From an uncultured Lachnospiraceae bacterium (GTDB lineage Bacteria > Bacillota > Clostridia > Lachnospirales > Lachnospiraceae): DNA of 64,000 nucleotides. Below the pieces are notes generated by a model that ran no database searches, was not told the DNA's origin, and worked only from the letters and a program-made list of their open reading frames with translations. The position numbers and the translations under genes were made by a program. This document shows, one piece after another, positions 17,818-25,720 of this stretch. Positions within the stretch are counted from its first letter, which is position 1. Each line of letters starts with the position of its first letter. The stretch is taken from positions 69,697 through 133,696 of the forward strand of contig CAJUHJ010000002.1 in assembly GCA_910586355.1 (NCBI GenBank), written 5' to 3'.

Positions 17818-18723
17818 ATGTTTGGATATATTAACCTGAACCGGAAAGAACTTAAAGGGGAGAGCGTCAAAGAATATCAGGCATATTACTGCGGTTTGTG
17901 CCAGATGTTAAAACAGACCTGCGGAACAAAGGGACAAATGCTTTTGAATTATGATATGACATTTTTAGAAGTGCTTTTGACGGGTTTATATGAATTAGAG
18001 CATACAGAGACAGAATTTACCTGTCCGCTGCACCCGACCAAAAAGCAGAAAGCATGGATAAACGAAGCGACGCAGTATGCTGCAGATATGAACATCGTAC
18101 TAGCATATCATAATTTCGAAGACGACTGGAAAGACAACAAGGCATATACGAAAAAAGCGCTGGCAAAAGCATTTTCCAAGGATTATGAAAGGGTTTATGC
18201 AAAATATCCCAGACAGGTAAAAGCGGTACAAGATTATATAGAGGCGCTTGCGGCGGCAGAAGAGGCAAACGAAGAAAATATTGATGTGATTGCCGGACTG
18301 ACTGGAGAAATGATGGGGGAAATTTTCGACTGGAAAGAAGACGAGTGGTCGGAGGAGCTTCGCTGTCTGAGTTTTTATATGGGCAAATTTATTTATTTGA
18401 TGGATGCTTATGAAGATTTCGAACAAGATAAAAAGCGCCAGGTATACAATCCGTTTGCCAGGATGGTCTGCGAACAGGAAGAAGATTTTGAGACGTTTGC
18501 GAAACTGATTCTTACCAGTATGATGTCGGAATGTGCCAAATCTTTTGAACGGCTGCCCATTCTGCTTCATGCAGATATTTTGCGTAATGTACTTTATTCC
18601 GGCGTATGGTCGAAATATGAATATATCCAGCTGAAAAAGAAAAAACGAAGCGAGTCCATGAATCGTTATAAAAAACAACAGGAAAAGAAAGCCAGAGGAA
18701 AATCCAATGTCAAATCCCTATGA
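17818..18723 (+). CDS. DUF5685 family protein
   Basis: A 301-residue protein recognised by its N-terminus, MFGYINLNRKELK then YQAYYCGLCQMLKQTCG, typical of DUF5685 in Clostridia. Cysteines in YYCGLC and FTCPLHP could bind metal. The rest is predominantly alpha-helical and acidic, ending in a Lys/Arg-rich coiled tail. Function is unknown. Its last 17 bases overlap the start of the J-domain gene, indicating tight coupling, and this pairing may mean that the DUF5685 protein is a client or partner of the DnaJ-like protein. Confidence 0.85.
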   Translation: MFGYINLNRKELKGESVKEYQAYYCGLCQMLKQTCGTKGQMLLNYDMTFLEVLLTGLYELEHTETEFTCPLHPTKKQKAWINEATQYAADMNIVLAYHNFEDDWKDNKAYTKKALAKAFSKDYERVYAKYPRQVKAVQDYIEALAAAEEANEENIDVIAGLTGEMMGEIFDWKEDEWSEELRCLSFYMGKFIYLMDAYEDFEQDKKRQVYNPFARMVCEQEEDFETFAKLILTSMMSECAKSFERLPILLHADILRNVLYSGVWSKYEYIQLKKKKRSESMNRYKKQQEKKARGKSNVKSL

Positions 18724-19318
18724 TGTCCTTGGTCTTACACCCGGGGCGAGTGATGAGGAAATCAAGAAGGCATATCGTGCCTTAAGCCGGAAATATCATC
18801 CAGACGCAAATGTGAATAATCCCAATAAAGCACAGGCAGAGGAGAAGTTTAAACAGGTACAGCAGGCATATGACCAGATTATGAAAGAAAAGCAGCAGGG
18901 ATATACGTATGGCAGAAATCAAACGTATGGGGGATATTCCCGAAGCAGCGCGAATGATTCGATTCCTTTACAGGCAGCAGCAAATTATATTGCAAACCGT
19001 CATTTTGAGGAGGCGTTGCATGCACTTGGTTCTATTTCATCTGAGGAAAGGAACGCACGCTGGTATTTTTACAGCGCCATGGCAAATGCCGGCCTGGGAC
19101 GGAATGTTACGGCAAAAGAGCATATAGATCGCGCAGTTATGTTAGAACCGAGTAATATGGAATACCGGCAGTTCAAACAACATATAGAATTCGGCGGCAC
19201 CTGGTATCAGTATATGGGGCGCGGATATGAGCGGCCTTATGCAGGCACTGGAAACTGGTGTCTTAGTATGTTGTTTTTGAATATGCTTTGCCAATGCTGC
19301 TGTTTTAGGCCATGTTAG
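18707..19318 (+). CDS. J-domain (DnaJ-like) protein
   Basis: A 203-residue protein with an N-terminal J domain (residues 3-66) including the HPD tripeptide in SRKYHPDANV, which stimulates Hsp70 ATPase. There is no G/F-rich region of standard length, no zinc finger and no DnaJ C-terminal domain. Instead, residues about 85-155 look like TPR-type helices. The C-terminus is hydrophobic and cysteine-dense (LNMLCQCCCFRPC), suggesting membrane association or metal binding. This is a type III J protein, probably a specialised co-chaperone of DnaK, and not the general DnaJ. The start overlaps the preceding gene by 17 bases. Confidence 0.88.
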   Translation: MSNPYDVLGLTPGASDEEIKKAYRALSRKYHPDANVNNPNKAQAEEKFKQVQQAYDQIMKEKQQGYTYGRNQTYGGYSRSSANDSIPLQAAANYIANRHFEEALHALGSISSEERNARWYFYSAMANAGLGRNVTAKEHIDRAVMLEPSNMEYRQFKQHIEFGGTWYQYMGRGYERPYAGTGNWCLSMLFLNMLCQCCCFRPC

Positions 19319-19361
19319 AAGATAAGAATACAGAAAATATAAGCAAATTAGGGAGAGAACG

Positions 19362-21473
19362 ATGAATTTTGTACAGCAAAAGCCGCGGCGCGGCGTGAAA
19401 TTACAGCCACTTGATGTAATAGACGGTTTTTCAGTCCGGCCGGGATTTTATAACAGGGATGGAGCGACAGCGACTTCAAATGGGGTTAGTTTCACAATTC
19501 ATTCTTTTGGAGCGACAGAGTGTGTGCTTCTTTTGTTCCATCCACATGAGACAGTGCCTTATGCAAGACTTAAATTTCCGGAATCGTATCATATCGGAAA
19601 TACATATTCTATGCTGGTATTTGGATTAAATATTGAGGATTTTGAATACGCGTTTCAGTTGGACGGTCCATATGACAGAGAAAAGGGTCTTCTTTTTAAT
19701 AAAGAAAATATTTTATTAGATCCTTATGCGAGAGCAGTGACGGGACAGCGGAATTGGGGCGAACGTCCGGAAGGCGGGGAATATTTTACATATCGCGCCA
19801 GAGTCGTTGAGAATAATTTTGACTGGGGAAATATCAGGCAGCTTGAGTATCCATTGGAAGATTTAGTGATTTATGAAATGCACATCAGAGGTTTTACAAA
19901 AGACAGTTCTTCCGGCGTTGCTGCAAAAGGAACTTATGAAGGGCTTCGGGAGAAGATTCCTTATCTGAAAGATTTAGGCATCAATGCGGTAGAGTTAATG
20001 CCGATTTTTGAATTTGACGAAATGGAAAGCGCCAGAATGGTAGACGGGGAACAGCTTTATAATTACTGGGGTTACAATACGGTTTGTTTTTTTGCCCCGA
20101 ATACCGGATATTCTTCTGTGATTGAGCACAACCATGAAGGAGATGAATTAAAGCAGCTTATCTATGAGCTGAAAGTAAACGGTATCGAAGTAATTTTGGA
20201 TGTGGTTTTTAACCATACGGCTGAAGGCAATGAAAATGGCCCTTGTTTTTCTTTTAAAGGAATTGATAACAATATTTATTATATTTTGACTCCGGACGGA
20301 TATTATTATAATTTCAGCGGCTGTGGAAATGCTTTAAACTGTAATCATCCGATGACACGAAGATTTATTATGGACTGTCTGCGTTACTGGGTGACAGAAT
20401 ACCGCGTAGACGGATTCCGGTTTGACCTGGCATCTATTTTAACAAGAGACCAGAATGGGGCGCCTATGGCAGAGCCTCCGATTTTACAGGAGATTGCATG
20501 TGATTCTATTTTAGGGAAAGTCAAATTGATTGCAGAAGCATGGGACGCCGGAGGGTTGTATCAGGTAGGCCATTTTCCGGCGTTTCGCAGATGGTCTGAA
20601 TGGAATGGAAAGTACCGGGATGATTTAAGGCGGTTTTTAAAGGGTGATGAGGGTATGGCGTCGACTGCCGTTACCAGAATTACCGGTTCTATGGATATGT
20701 ACGATCCATCTTACAGGGGAATTGGCGCATCTGTGAATTTTTTGACTTGCCACGACGGTTTTACGCTTTATGATTTGTATTCTTATAATACAAAACACAA
20801 TGAGAAAAATGGCTGGAATAATGCGGATGGAGACAATAACGGAAACAGCTGGAACTGCGGTGTGGAAGGAGAAACAGATGATCCTAAAATAGAAGCTTTG
20901 CGCCGCCGTATGGTGAAAAATGCGTTTGCAACATTGATGTGCAGCAGAGGGCCGGCAATGTTTTATGCCGGCGATGAATTTTGTAATACACAGTTTGGTA
21001 ATAATAATGCGTATTGTCAGGACAATATTATTTCATGGCTGGATTGGAACAGGCTTTCCAAGTATCAGGAAATTCACGATTTTTTCAGGTATATGATTTG
21101 GTTCCGCAGAAAACATGCAGTGATGAGGAAATCTACAAAACCGGCTTCTTGCGGTTTTCCTGAAATTAGTATTCATAATGGGTATCCGTGGAATGCCAGA
21201 GAGGATTATACCAGCAGGCTGATAGGCGTTATGTATGCGGGAAGAGATGAAGCGGATACAAAGGACGATATAATATTTTATAGTATGAACGCGTATTGGG
21301 AGCCTTTGGATATGCAGCTTCCAAATCTTCCAAATGATATGCGCTGGAAAGTTTGTGTCAATACATTTGAGCAGTATGAAGATGGAAAAGATATGGGACT
21401 TTTGACAGAATTTAACTATGAGAGCAAACTTAAGCTGCCGCCCCGCACAGTCGTGATATTAAAGGCGGAATAA
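19362..21473 (+). CDS. glgX: Glycogen debranching enzyme / isoamylase-type GH13
   Basis: A 703-residue GH13 enzyme that hydrolyses alpha-1,6 branch points in glycogen or limit dextrins. It has an N-terminal CBM48-like beta domain (about 15-150), then a TIM barrel with conserved regions DVVFNHTAEGN, the nucleophile Asp355 in VDGFRFDLAS, acid/base Glu392 in LIAEAWDAGG and the transition-state stabiliser Asp465 in NFLTCHDGFT. It has the length of isoamylase/GlgX. No signal peptide, so cytoplasmic. Together with the glycogen phosphorylase at 54765 it would mobilise stored glycogen. GGGAGAG precedes the ATG. Confidence 0.92.
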   Translation: MNFVQQKPRRGVKLQPLDVIDGFSVRPGFYNRDGATATSNGVSFTIHSFGATECVLLLFHPHETVPYARLKFPESYHIGNTYSMLVFGLNIEDFEYAFQLDGPYDREKGLLFNKENILLDPYARAVTGQRNWGERPEGGEYFTYRARVVENNFDWGNIRQLEYPLEDLVIYEMHIRGFTKDSSSGVAAKGTYEGLREKIPYLKDLGINAVELMPIFEFDEMESARMVDGEQLYNYWGYNTVCFFAPNTGYSSVIEHNHEGDELKQLIYELKVNGIEVILDVVFNHTAEGNENGPCFSFKGIDNNIYYILTPDGYYYNFSGCGNALNCNHPMTRRFIMDCLRYWVTEYRVDGFRFDLASILTRDQNGAPMAEPPILQEIACDSILGKVKLIAEAWDAGGLYQVGHFPAFRRWSEWNGKYRDDLRRFLKGDEGMASTAVTRITGSMDMYDPSYRGIGASVNFLTCHDGFTLYDLYSYNTKHNEKNGWNNADGDNNGNSWNCGVEGETDDPKIEALRRRMVKNAFATLMCSRGPAMFYAGDEFCNTQFGNNNAYCQDNIISWLDWNRLSKYQEIHDFFRYMIWFRRKHAVMRKSTKPASCGFPEISIHNGYPWNAREDYTSRLIGVMYAGRDEADTKDDIIFYSMNAYWEPLDMQLPNLPNDMRWKVCVNTFEQYEDGKDMGLLTEFNYESKLKLPPRTVVILKAE

Positions 21474-21486
21474 TGTTTCTAAAAAT

Positions 21487-21535
21487 AACGGCAGAGTGAT
21501 AAGGCATAAAATGCAGCGCCTTATCACTGCCGTTT
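21487..21535. terminator. Bidirectional terminator between glgX and pyrI
   Basis: AGTGATAAGGC (21495-21505) pairs with GCCTTATCACT (21518-21528), extended by AACGGC/GCCGTT across a small bulge. Runs of A and T flank both sides, serving the convergent genes. Confidence 0.75.
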
Positions 21536-21556
21536 CCTGGCGGTTATTGTAAGATA

Positions 21557-21997
21557 TTAGGATTTACGATGTTTCTTTTTTTGTTGTTCTTCACAGTATT
21601 TGCAGCGGTAGATTTCTTTTTCTTTATCAGTCAGGATAAAAATATGATCCAGTTCCTGTTCGATTGAGGTAATACATCGGGGATTTTTACATTTAATTAC
21701 ATTTATAATCTGTTTTGGAAGATGCAATTCTTTTTTCTCTACGATTTTATCATTTTGGATAATATTGACAGTGATATTGTGGTCGATAAAACCTAAAATA
21801 TCCAAGTCCAGCGCATTGATTGGACATTCTACTTTTATCATGTCTTTTTTTCCCATTTTACTGCTCTTTGCGTTTTTGATAATGGCTACCGGACAATCTA
21901 GTTGTTCTAATTTTAAGTCTTTGTAAATCGACATGCTTCTTCCAGCTTTGATATGATCCAACACATATCCTTCGTTTATTCCACTAATATTTAACAT
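21557..21997 (-). CDS. pyrI: Aspartate carbamoyltransferase regulatory subunit
   Basis: A 146-residue PyrI with an N-terminal allosteric nucleotide-binding domain (GYVLDHIKAG) and a C-terminal zinc domain with four cysteines (CKNPRC and CKYC). In the family it forms the c6r6 holoenzyme with PyrB and confers CTP/ATP control. Lies 7 bases downstream of pyrB on the minus strand in one transcription unit. The very basic C-terminal tail EEQQKKKHRKS is slightly longer than in E. coli PyrI. Confidence 0.95.
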   Translation of the reverse strand: MLNISGINEGYVLDHIKAGRSMSIYKDLKLEQLDCPVAIIKNAKSSKMGKKDMIKVECPINALDLDILGFIDHNITVNIIQNDKIVEKKELHLPKQIINVIKCKNPRCITSIEQELDHIFILTDKEKEIYRCKYCEEQQKKKHRKS

Positions 21998-22004
21998 AAA
22001 CGTA

Positions 22005-22919
22005 TTACCTCCATTTTAACAGAGTCAGAATCAGCGCCATACGGACATACACGCCGTATTGTGCCTGTTTAAAGTATACGGCCCTTGGGTCGTCGTCAAT
22101 TTCTACGGAAATTTCATTGACACGCGGGAGCGGATGAAGAATCAGCATATCTTCTTTTGCAAGTTTTAGCTTGTCCTTTGTTAAGATATAAAAATCTTTC
22201 ATACGCACATAGTCTTCTTCGTTAAAAAACCGTTCTTTTTGGACGCGTGTCATATATAAAATATCAAGTGAGGGTATTGCGTCTTCTAAGCGTTCTAATT
22301 CGGTAAACGGCACATTGTTTTTGATTAGTACATCTTCTCTGATATAATCAGGAATCCTAAGTTCTTCAGGAGAAATCAAAACAAATTTTACATTTGCATA
22401 ACGGATGAGCGCATGAATCAAAGAATGGGCGGTACGGCCGAATTTTAAGTCTCCGCACAGTCCAATCGTAAGATTAGAAAGACGTCCTTTTAAGGAACGT
22501 ATCGTAAGTAAATCCGTCAGGGTTTGTGTGGGATGCTGATGACCGCCGTCGCCGGCGTTAATTACCGGAATAAAAGATTTTAAAGAAGCGACAAGAGCTG
22601 CGCCTTCTTTTGGATGGCGGATGGCACAGATGTCTGCATAGCAGGAAATTACACGAATCGTATCAGAAACGCTTTCGCCTTTGGCAGCAGAGCTGCTGTC
22701 GGCGCTTGAAAAACCTAAAACAGAACCGCCAAGATTTAACATTGCGGCTTCAAAACTAAGCCGTGTTCTTGTGCTTGGTTCGTAAAAGCAGGTCGCCAGC
22801 TTTTTGCCGTCGCATGCGTGGGCATATTTTTCAGGGTAGTGTTCAATGTCGTTAGCCAGGGTGAGAAGATCGTCTAACTCATCCACAGAGAAATCTAACG
22901 GACTCATTAAATGACGCAT
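22005..22919 (-). CDS. pyrB: Aspartate carbamoyltransferase catalytic subunit
   Basis: Catalyses carbamoyl phosphate plus L-aspartate to N-carbamoyl-aspartate, the committed step of pyrimidine synthesis. The 304-residue protein has the carbamoyl-phosphate motif STRTRLSFE, KGES in the 80s loop, HQHPTQTLTD and HPLPRVNEI. The start at 22919 is preferred over an upstream in-frame ATG (22976) because GGAGG lies 6 bases before it and the family begins here (MRHLMSPLDFSVDEL). The class B enzyme, partnered by PyrI, is typical of many Clostridia. Confidence 0.96.
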   Translation of the reverse strand: MRHLMSPLDFSVDELDDLLTLANDIEHYPEKYAHACDGKKLATCFYEPSTRTRLSFEAAMLNLGGSVLGFSSADSSSAAKGESVSDTIRVISCYADICAIRHPKEGAALVASLKSFIPVINAGDGGHQHPTQTLTDLLTIRSLKGRLSNLTIGLCGDLKFGRTAHSLIHALIRYANVKFVLISPEELRIPDYIREDVLIKNNVPFTELERLEDAIPSLDILYMTRVQKERFFNEEDYVRMKDFYILTKDKLKLAKEDMLILHPLPRVNEISVEIDDDPRAVYFKQAQYGVYVRMALILTLLKWR

Positions 22920-22947
22920 AGAAGTCCTCCTTAAAATGATTTTTACT

Positions 22948-22976
22948 ATCATATAATGTATAGGGAAAAAATACAA
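22948..22976 (-). promoter_or_regulatory. Promoter of pyrBI
   Basis: On the minus strand TTGTAT (22976-22971), a 17-base spacer and TATGAT (22953-22948) lie about 29 bases before the pyrB start codon. The leader is too short for a PyrR-type attenuator. Confidence 0.5.
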
Positions 22977-23246
22977 GAGAAAAATTCAATTTTTATAGAC
23001 AAAAAACGGTGGAGCGGCAATATTTTTGTCATTTTAAACCATGTTTTTATCGACAGAAAAAGAGAATTTTTGTATTCTGTTCATGTTATGAATATACAGT
23101 AAGCCATGCAGAGAAGGAGGTCATATTGAAAATAGCTGAATGGTTACTATTTATCAGCTGCTCTGCATATATTAAAGTAACAAATCGAAATGCCGCAATG
23201 TACAGTTCATGGGAATAACCCAGGACAGAGGAAGGGAGAAAAATTC
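22977..23246 (+). other. Intergenic leader region between pyrBI and the SSB-like gene
   Basis: Apart from the pyrBI promoter and the candidate micro-ORF (23126-23218), this divergent gap holds a nested hairpin: ATGCAGAG (23106-23113) with CTCTGCAT (23161-23168), enclosing AGCTG (23134-23138) with CAGCT (23155-23159). No convincing plus-strand promoter was identified. A longer GTG frame from 23009 exists but has no ribosome-binding site. Confidence 0.45.
23126..23218 (+). CDS. Candidate 30-residue leader peptide upstream of the SSB-like gene
   Basis: A TTG codon lies 6 bases after a strong AAGGAGG (23114-23120) and opens a 30-residue frame beginning MKIAEWLLFISCSAY, ending 28 bases before the next gene. 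The first half is hydrophobic. The ribosome-binding site and start are enclosed by the nested hairpin at 23106-23168. It could be a regulatory micro-ORF or a chance frame. No relative is recognised. Confidence 0.3.
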   Translation: MKIAEWLLFISCSAYIKVTNRNAAMYSSWE

Positions 23247-23873
23247 ATGGCAGATAAAATTTTTGAAAACAACCAAGTATCTATTGTAGGAACGATTGTA
23301 TCTGATTTTCGGTATAGTCACGAAGTTTATGGGGAAGGATTTTATATGATTGACGTCTCTGTAAACCGTTTGAGTAATTTTGTGGATGTGATTCCAATTT
23401 TAGTGTCGGAGCGCATTATAGATACGACGCAAAATTACGAGGGAGAGATTATTTATGTGACGGGACAATTCCGTTCCTATAACCGACACGAGGAAAAAAA
23501 GAACCGGCTTGTGCTTTCTGTATTTGCCAGGGAGTTGGAATTTATCCAACAGGAATCAGAAGAGTATAAAAGTAATCAAATTTATTTGGATGGATTTGTC
23601 TGTAAAGAGCCGATTTACAGGAAAACGCCGCTGGGAAGGGAAATTGCTGATCTTTTGATTGCTGTGAACCGTTCTTATGGAAAATCGGATTACATACCCT
23701 GTATCTGCTGGGGAAGGAACGCAAGATTTGCTTCTAGTTTTGAGGTTGGAAGCCATGTAGAAATCTGGGGCAGAATCCAGAGCAGGGAATATGTGAAAAA
23801 AATTGGTGAAAATATGACGGAGAAGCGGGTAGCCTATGAAGTCTCGGTCAGCAAAGTAGAGCGTTTGGAATAA
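23247..23873 (+). CDS. Single-stranded DNA-binding protein-like, two OB folds
   Basis: A 208-residue protein with two consecutive OB-fold regions. Residues about 5-105 (NNQVSIVGTIVSDFRYSHEV, FYMIDVSVNR) and about 112-208 (IYLDGFVCKEPIYRKTPLGR, ADLLIAVNRSYGKSDYIPCI, WGRIQSREY) each resemble half an SSB/PriB-type domain. The second repeat carries the classical SSB signature. It lacks the acidic C-terminal tail of canonical Ssb, so it is probably an accessory SSB. ATG 23247 is preferred because GAAGGGAG precedes it. It stands alone, with no replication genes adjacent. Confidence 0.75.
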   Translation: MADKIFENNQVSIVGTIVSDFRYSHEVYGEGFYMIDVSVNRLSNFVDVIPILVSERIIDTTQNYEGEIIYVTGQFRSYNRHEEKKNRLVLSVFARELEFIQQESEEYKSNQIYLDGFVCKEPIYRKTPLGREIADLLIAVNRSYGKSDYIPCICWGRNARFASSFEVGSHVEIWGRIQSREYVKKIGENMTEKRVAYEVSVSKVERLE

Positions 23874-23963
23874 TATTTGCTTTTTTTGGAAGAGTATGTT
23901 ATTTTATTAGAATCTGGAAATAGAAAATTGTAATCAGAAGATAAATTTGATTGGGAGGTTAAT

Positions 23964-24449
23964 ATGGCGGCTGGAAGCGTACAGGTATATTATGGCGCAG
24001 GCAGAGGAAAATCACCTGCGGCATTTGGAAGGGCAATACGTGCTGCTTCAGAGGGGAAAACAGTATTTATCATTCAGTTTTTTAAAGGGAAAACGGATGA
24101 CACTGTGAAATATTTAAAAAGATTGGAACCGGAGATTAAAATTTTCCGTTTTGAGAAATCTGAAGAATATTTTAATGAACTTTCCAAGGAAGAACAATTA
24201 GAAGAAGCACGAAATATTAAAAATGGAATTAATTTTGCAAAAAAGGTCTTAACGACAGGAGAATGTGACCTGCTTATCTTAGATGAAGTGTTAGGATTGG
24301 TGGATTATGGACTGATAGAGTCAGAAGAGTTAGAACATTTGATTCATGCCAGAGTGGAAGAGACAGATTTAATATTGACGGGATGGGTGTTGAATGATGA
24401 ACTGCGTCCATATATTGATGAAATTTATCATTTGATGCCGGAAGACTGA
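23964..24449 (+). CDS. Corrinoid adenosyltransferase-like P-loop protein (CobA/BtuR family)
   Basis: A 161-residue protein of the CobA/CobO/BtuR family, whose members transfer adenosyl from ATP to cob(I)alamin or precursors. Visible are the P-loop GAGRGKSPAAFGRA, FIIQFFKG, the Walker B-like LLILDEVLGLVDYGLI and the final TGWVLNDELRPYIDEIYHLMP. The usual GKGKTTAALG loop reads GRGKSPAAFG, with the second Thr replaced by Pro, so catalytic activity is not certain. No cobalamin genes are adjacent. A GGGAGG site precedes the ATG. It ends just before the dapA promoter. Confidence 0.75.
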   Translation: MAAGSVQVYYGAGRGKSPAAFGRAIRAASEGKTVFIIQFFKGKTDDTVKYLKRLEPEIKIFRFEKSEEYFNELSKEEQLEEARNIKNGINFAKKVLTTGECDLLILDEVLGLVDYGLIESEELEHLIHARVEETDLILTGWVLNDELRPYIDEIYHLMPED

Positions 24450-24452
24450 CTA

Positions 24453-24481
24453 TTGACAAAGAGATAGGTGAGTGTTATATT
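24453..24481 (+). promoter_or_regulatory. Promoter of the dapA-dapB operon
   Basis: Perfect TTGACA (24453-24458), 17-base spacer, TATATT (24476-24481). Transcription would start near 24488 and produce an approximately 315-base leader containing the riboswitch. Confidence 0.7.
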
Positions 24482-24485
24482 AAAT

Positions 24486-24524
24486 TATGATATTGCTGGT
24501 CATTTGATGGGCGGCAATATCATA
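24486..24524 (+). other. Perfect 11-bp inverted repeat at the transcript start
   Basis: TATGATATTGC (24486-24496) and GCAATATCATA (24514-24524) surround a 17-base loop. It is not followed by a T run, so it is not a standard terminator. It sits exactly at the predicted 5' end of the dapAB transcript and may protect the 5' end, or act as a DNA operator. Confidence 0.6.
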
Positions 24525-24541
24525 GTTGCAATTGTATATTG

Positions 24542-24710
24542 ACTGGATAGAGGTTGCGTGATTCATCAGTAACTTATTGGATGCAGCAGGTGCAGGGGAA
24601 GATAAGTGAAAGGGGAGAACGCCGAAAGAAAATGTTTCCTGTTGGGATTTTCTTGGGCGTATGTTGAAGAAATATACGACTGTCATCGTTTCGATGGGGA
24701 GCTATCAAGT
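24542..24710 (+). promoter_or_regulatory. Lysine riboswitch (L box) upstream of dapA
   Basis: The L-box core is recognisable: AGAGGTTGCG at the 5' side, GAAAGGGGAGAACGCCGAAAG in segments near 24608-24629, GTTGGGATTTTCTTGGGCGT near 24643-24662, and CGACTGTCATCGTTTCGATG then GGGGAGCTATC at the 3' side. P1 pairs GATAG (24546-24550) with CTATC (24702-24706), extended by ACT/AGT. The riboswitch binds L-lysine and, with the downstream terminator, should repress dapAB when lysine is abundant. Confidence 0.93.
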
Positions 24711-24725
24711 ATGTTAGATTTTTAT

Positions 24726-24757
24726 ACCGGCCCCCTATGAGAAAGAGCCGGTTTTTT
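24726..24757 (+). terminator. Intrinsic terminator, expression platform of the lysine riboswitch
   Basis: ACCGGC (24726-24731) pairs with GCCGGT (24747-24752), followed by TTTTTG. It sits 16 bases after the riboswitch P1 and 46 bases before the dapA start codon, as expected for transcription attenuation. Confidence 0.85.
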
Positions 24758-24802
24758 GTATGCAGATGTTTTATTGAATTATGAATTCCAGGAGGAAAAA
24801 GA

Positions 24803-25687
24803 ATGGCTATATTTAAAGGCGCCGGCGTGGCAATTGTCACTCCAATGAAAGATAATCTAGAGGTAAATTATGAACGATTAGAGGAACTGATTGACTTTCA
24901 GATTCAGGAAGGAACAGATTGTATTGTAGTTGCTGGTACAACGGGTGAAAGTTCGACGTTGACTATGCAGGAACATAGAGATGTGATTCGTGCAGCTGTG
25001 CAGTTTACAAAGCACAGAGTTCCGGTTGTAGCAGGAACTGGTTCAAATTGTACAGCCACAGCAATTCAGCTTTCTAAGGAAGCAGAGGAAGATGGTGCAG
25101 ACGGACTTTTGATTGTGACTCCTTATTATAATAAAGCAACGCAGAAAGGCCTGATTGGGCATTATTCCCAAATTGCAGATTCTGTGAAACTTCCAATTAT
25201 TATGTACAATGTGCCAGGCCGTACTGGATGTAATATTTTACCCGAGACTGCTGCATACTTATATCAGAATGTTGAAAATATCGTAGGTTTAAAAGAGGCG
25301 ACTGGAAATGTAGCGCAGGCTGCGAAAACGATGTATCTGACAGATGGAAAACTGGATATGTATTCCGGTGAAGACGGTATCGTAGTTCCATTGATGGCAA
25401 TTGGCGCAGTCGGCGTGATATCCGTGTGGTCAAATGTTGCGCCAAAGCAGGTACATGATATGTGTATGAAATTTTTACAGGGAGATATTGCCGGCGCAGC
25501 AGAAATTCAATTGGCGGCAGAACCGTTAATAGACGCGCTTTTTAGCGAAGTCAATCCGATTCCAGTAAAACATGCGCTGAATTTGATGGGTATGGGCGCA
25601 GGTCCGGCACGCGCGCCGCTTTGTGAAATGGAAGAAAAAACTGCGGCAAAGTTAGCGGAAGTGATGAAATCCTACGGTTTATTATAA
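24803..25687 (+). CDS. dapA: 4-hydroxy-tetrahydrodipicolinate synthase
   Basis: Condenses pyruvate with aspartate semialdehyde in the diaminopimelate/lysine pathway, supplying peptidoglycan and protein lysine. The 294-residue class I aldolase shows GTTGESSTL, PYYNKATQKG, YNVPGRTGCNI and the Schiff-base Lys164 in GLKEATG. An AGGAGG site lies 11 bases before the ATG. Preceded by a lysine riboswitch and followed 33 bases later by dapB. Confidence 0.97.
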   Translation: MAIFKGAGVAIVTPMKDNLEVNYERLEELIDFQIQEGTDCIVVAGTTGESSTLTMQEHRDVIRAAVQFTKHRVPVVAGTGSNCTATAIQLSKEAEEDGADGLLIVTPYYNKATQKGLIGHYSQIADSVKLPIIMYNVPGRTGCNILPETAAYLYQNVENIVGLKEATGNVAQAAKTMYLTDGKLDMYSGEDGIVVPLMAIGAVGVISVWSNVAPKQVHDMCMKFLQGDIAGAAEIQLAAEPLIDALFSEVNPIPVKHALNLMGMGAGPARAPLCEMEEKTAAKLAEVMKSYGLL

Positions 25688-25720
25688 AACATCAGGATAA
25701 ATCTACATTTGGAGGAAAAT

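Noticed and set aside
23009..23125. Longer N-terminal extension of the 30-residue frame from a GTG codon
   Set aside because: No ribosome-binding site precedes it and the AAGGAGG lies inside the frame.
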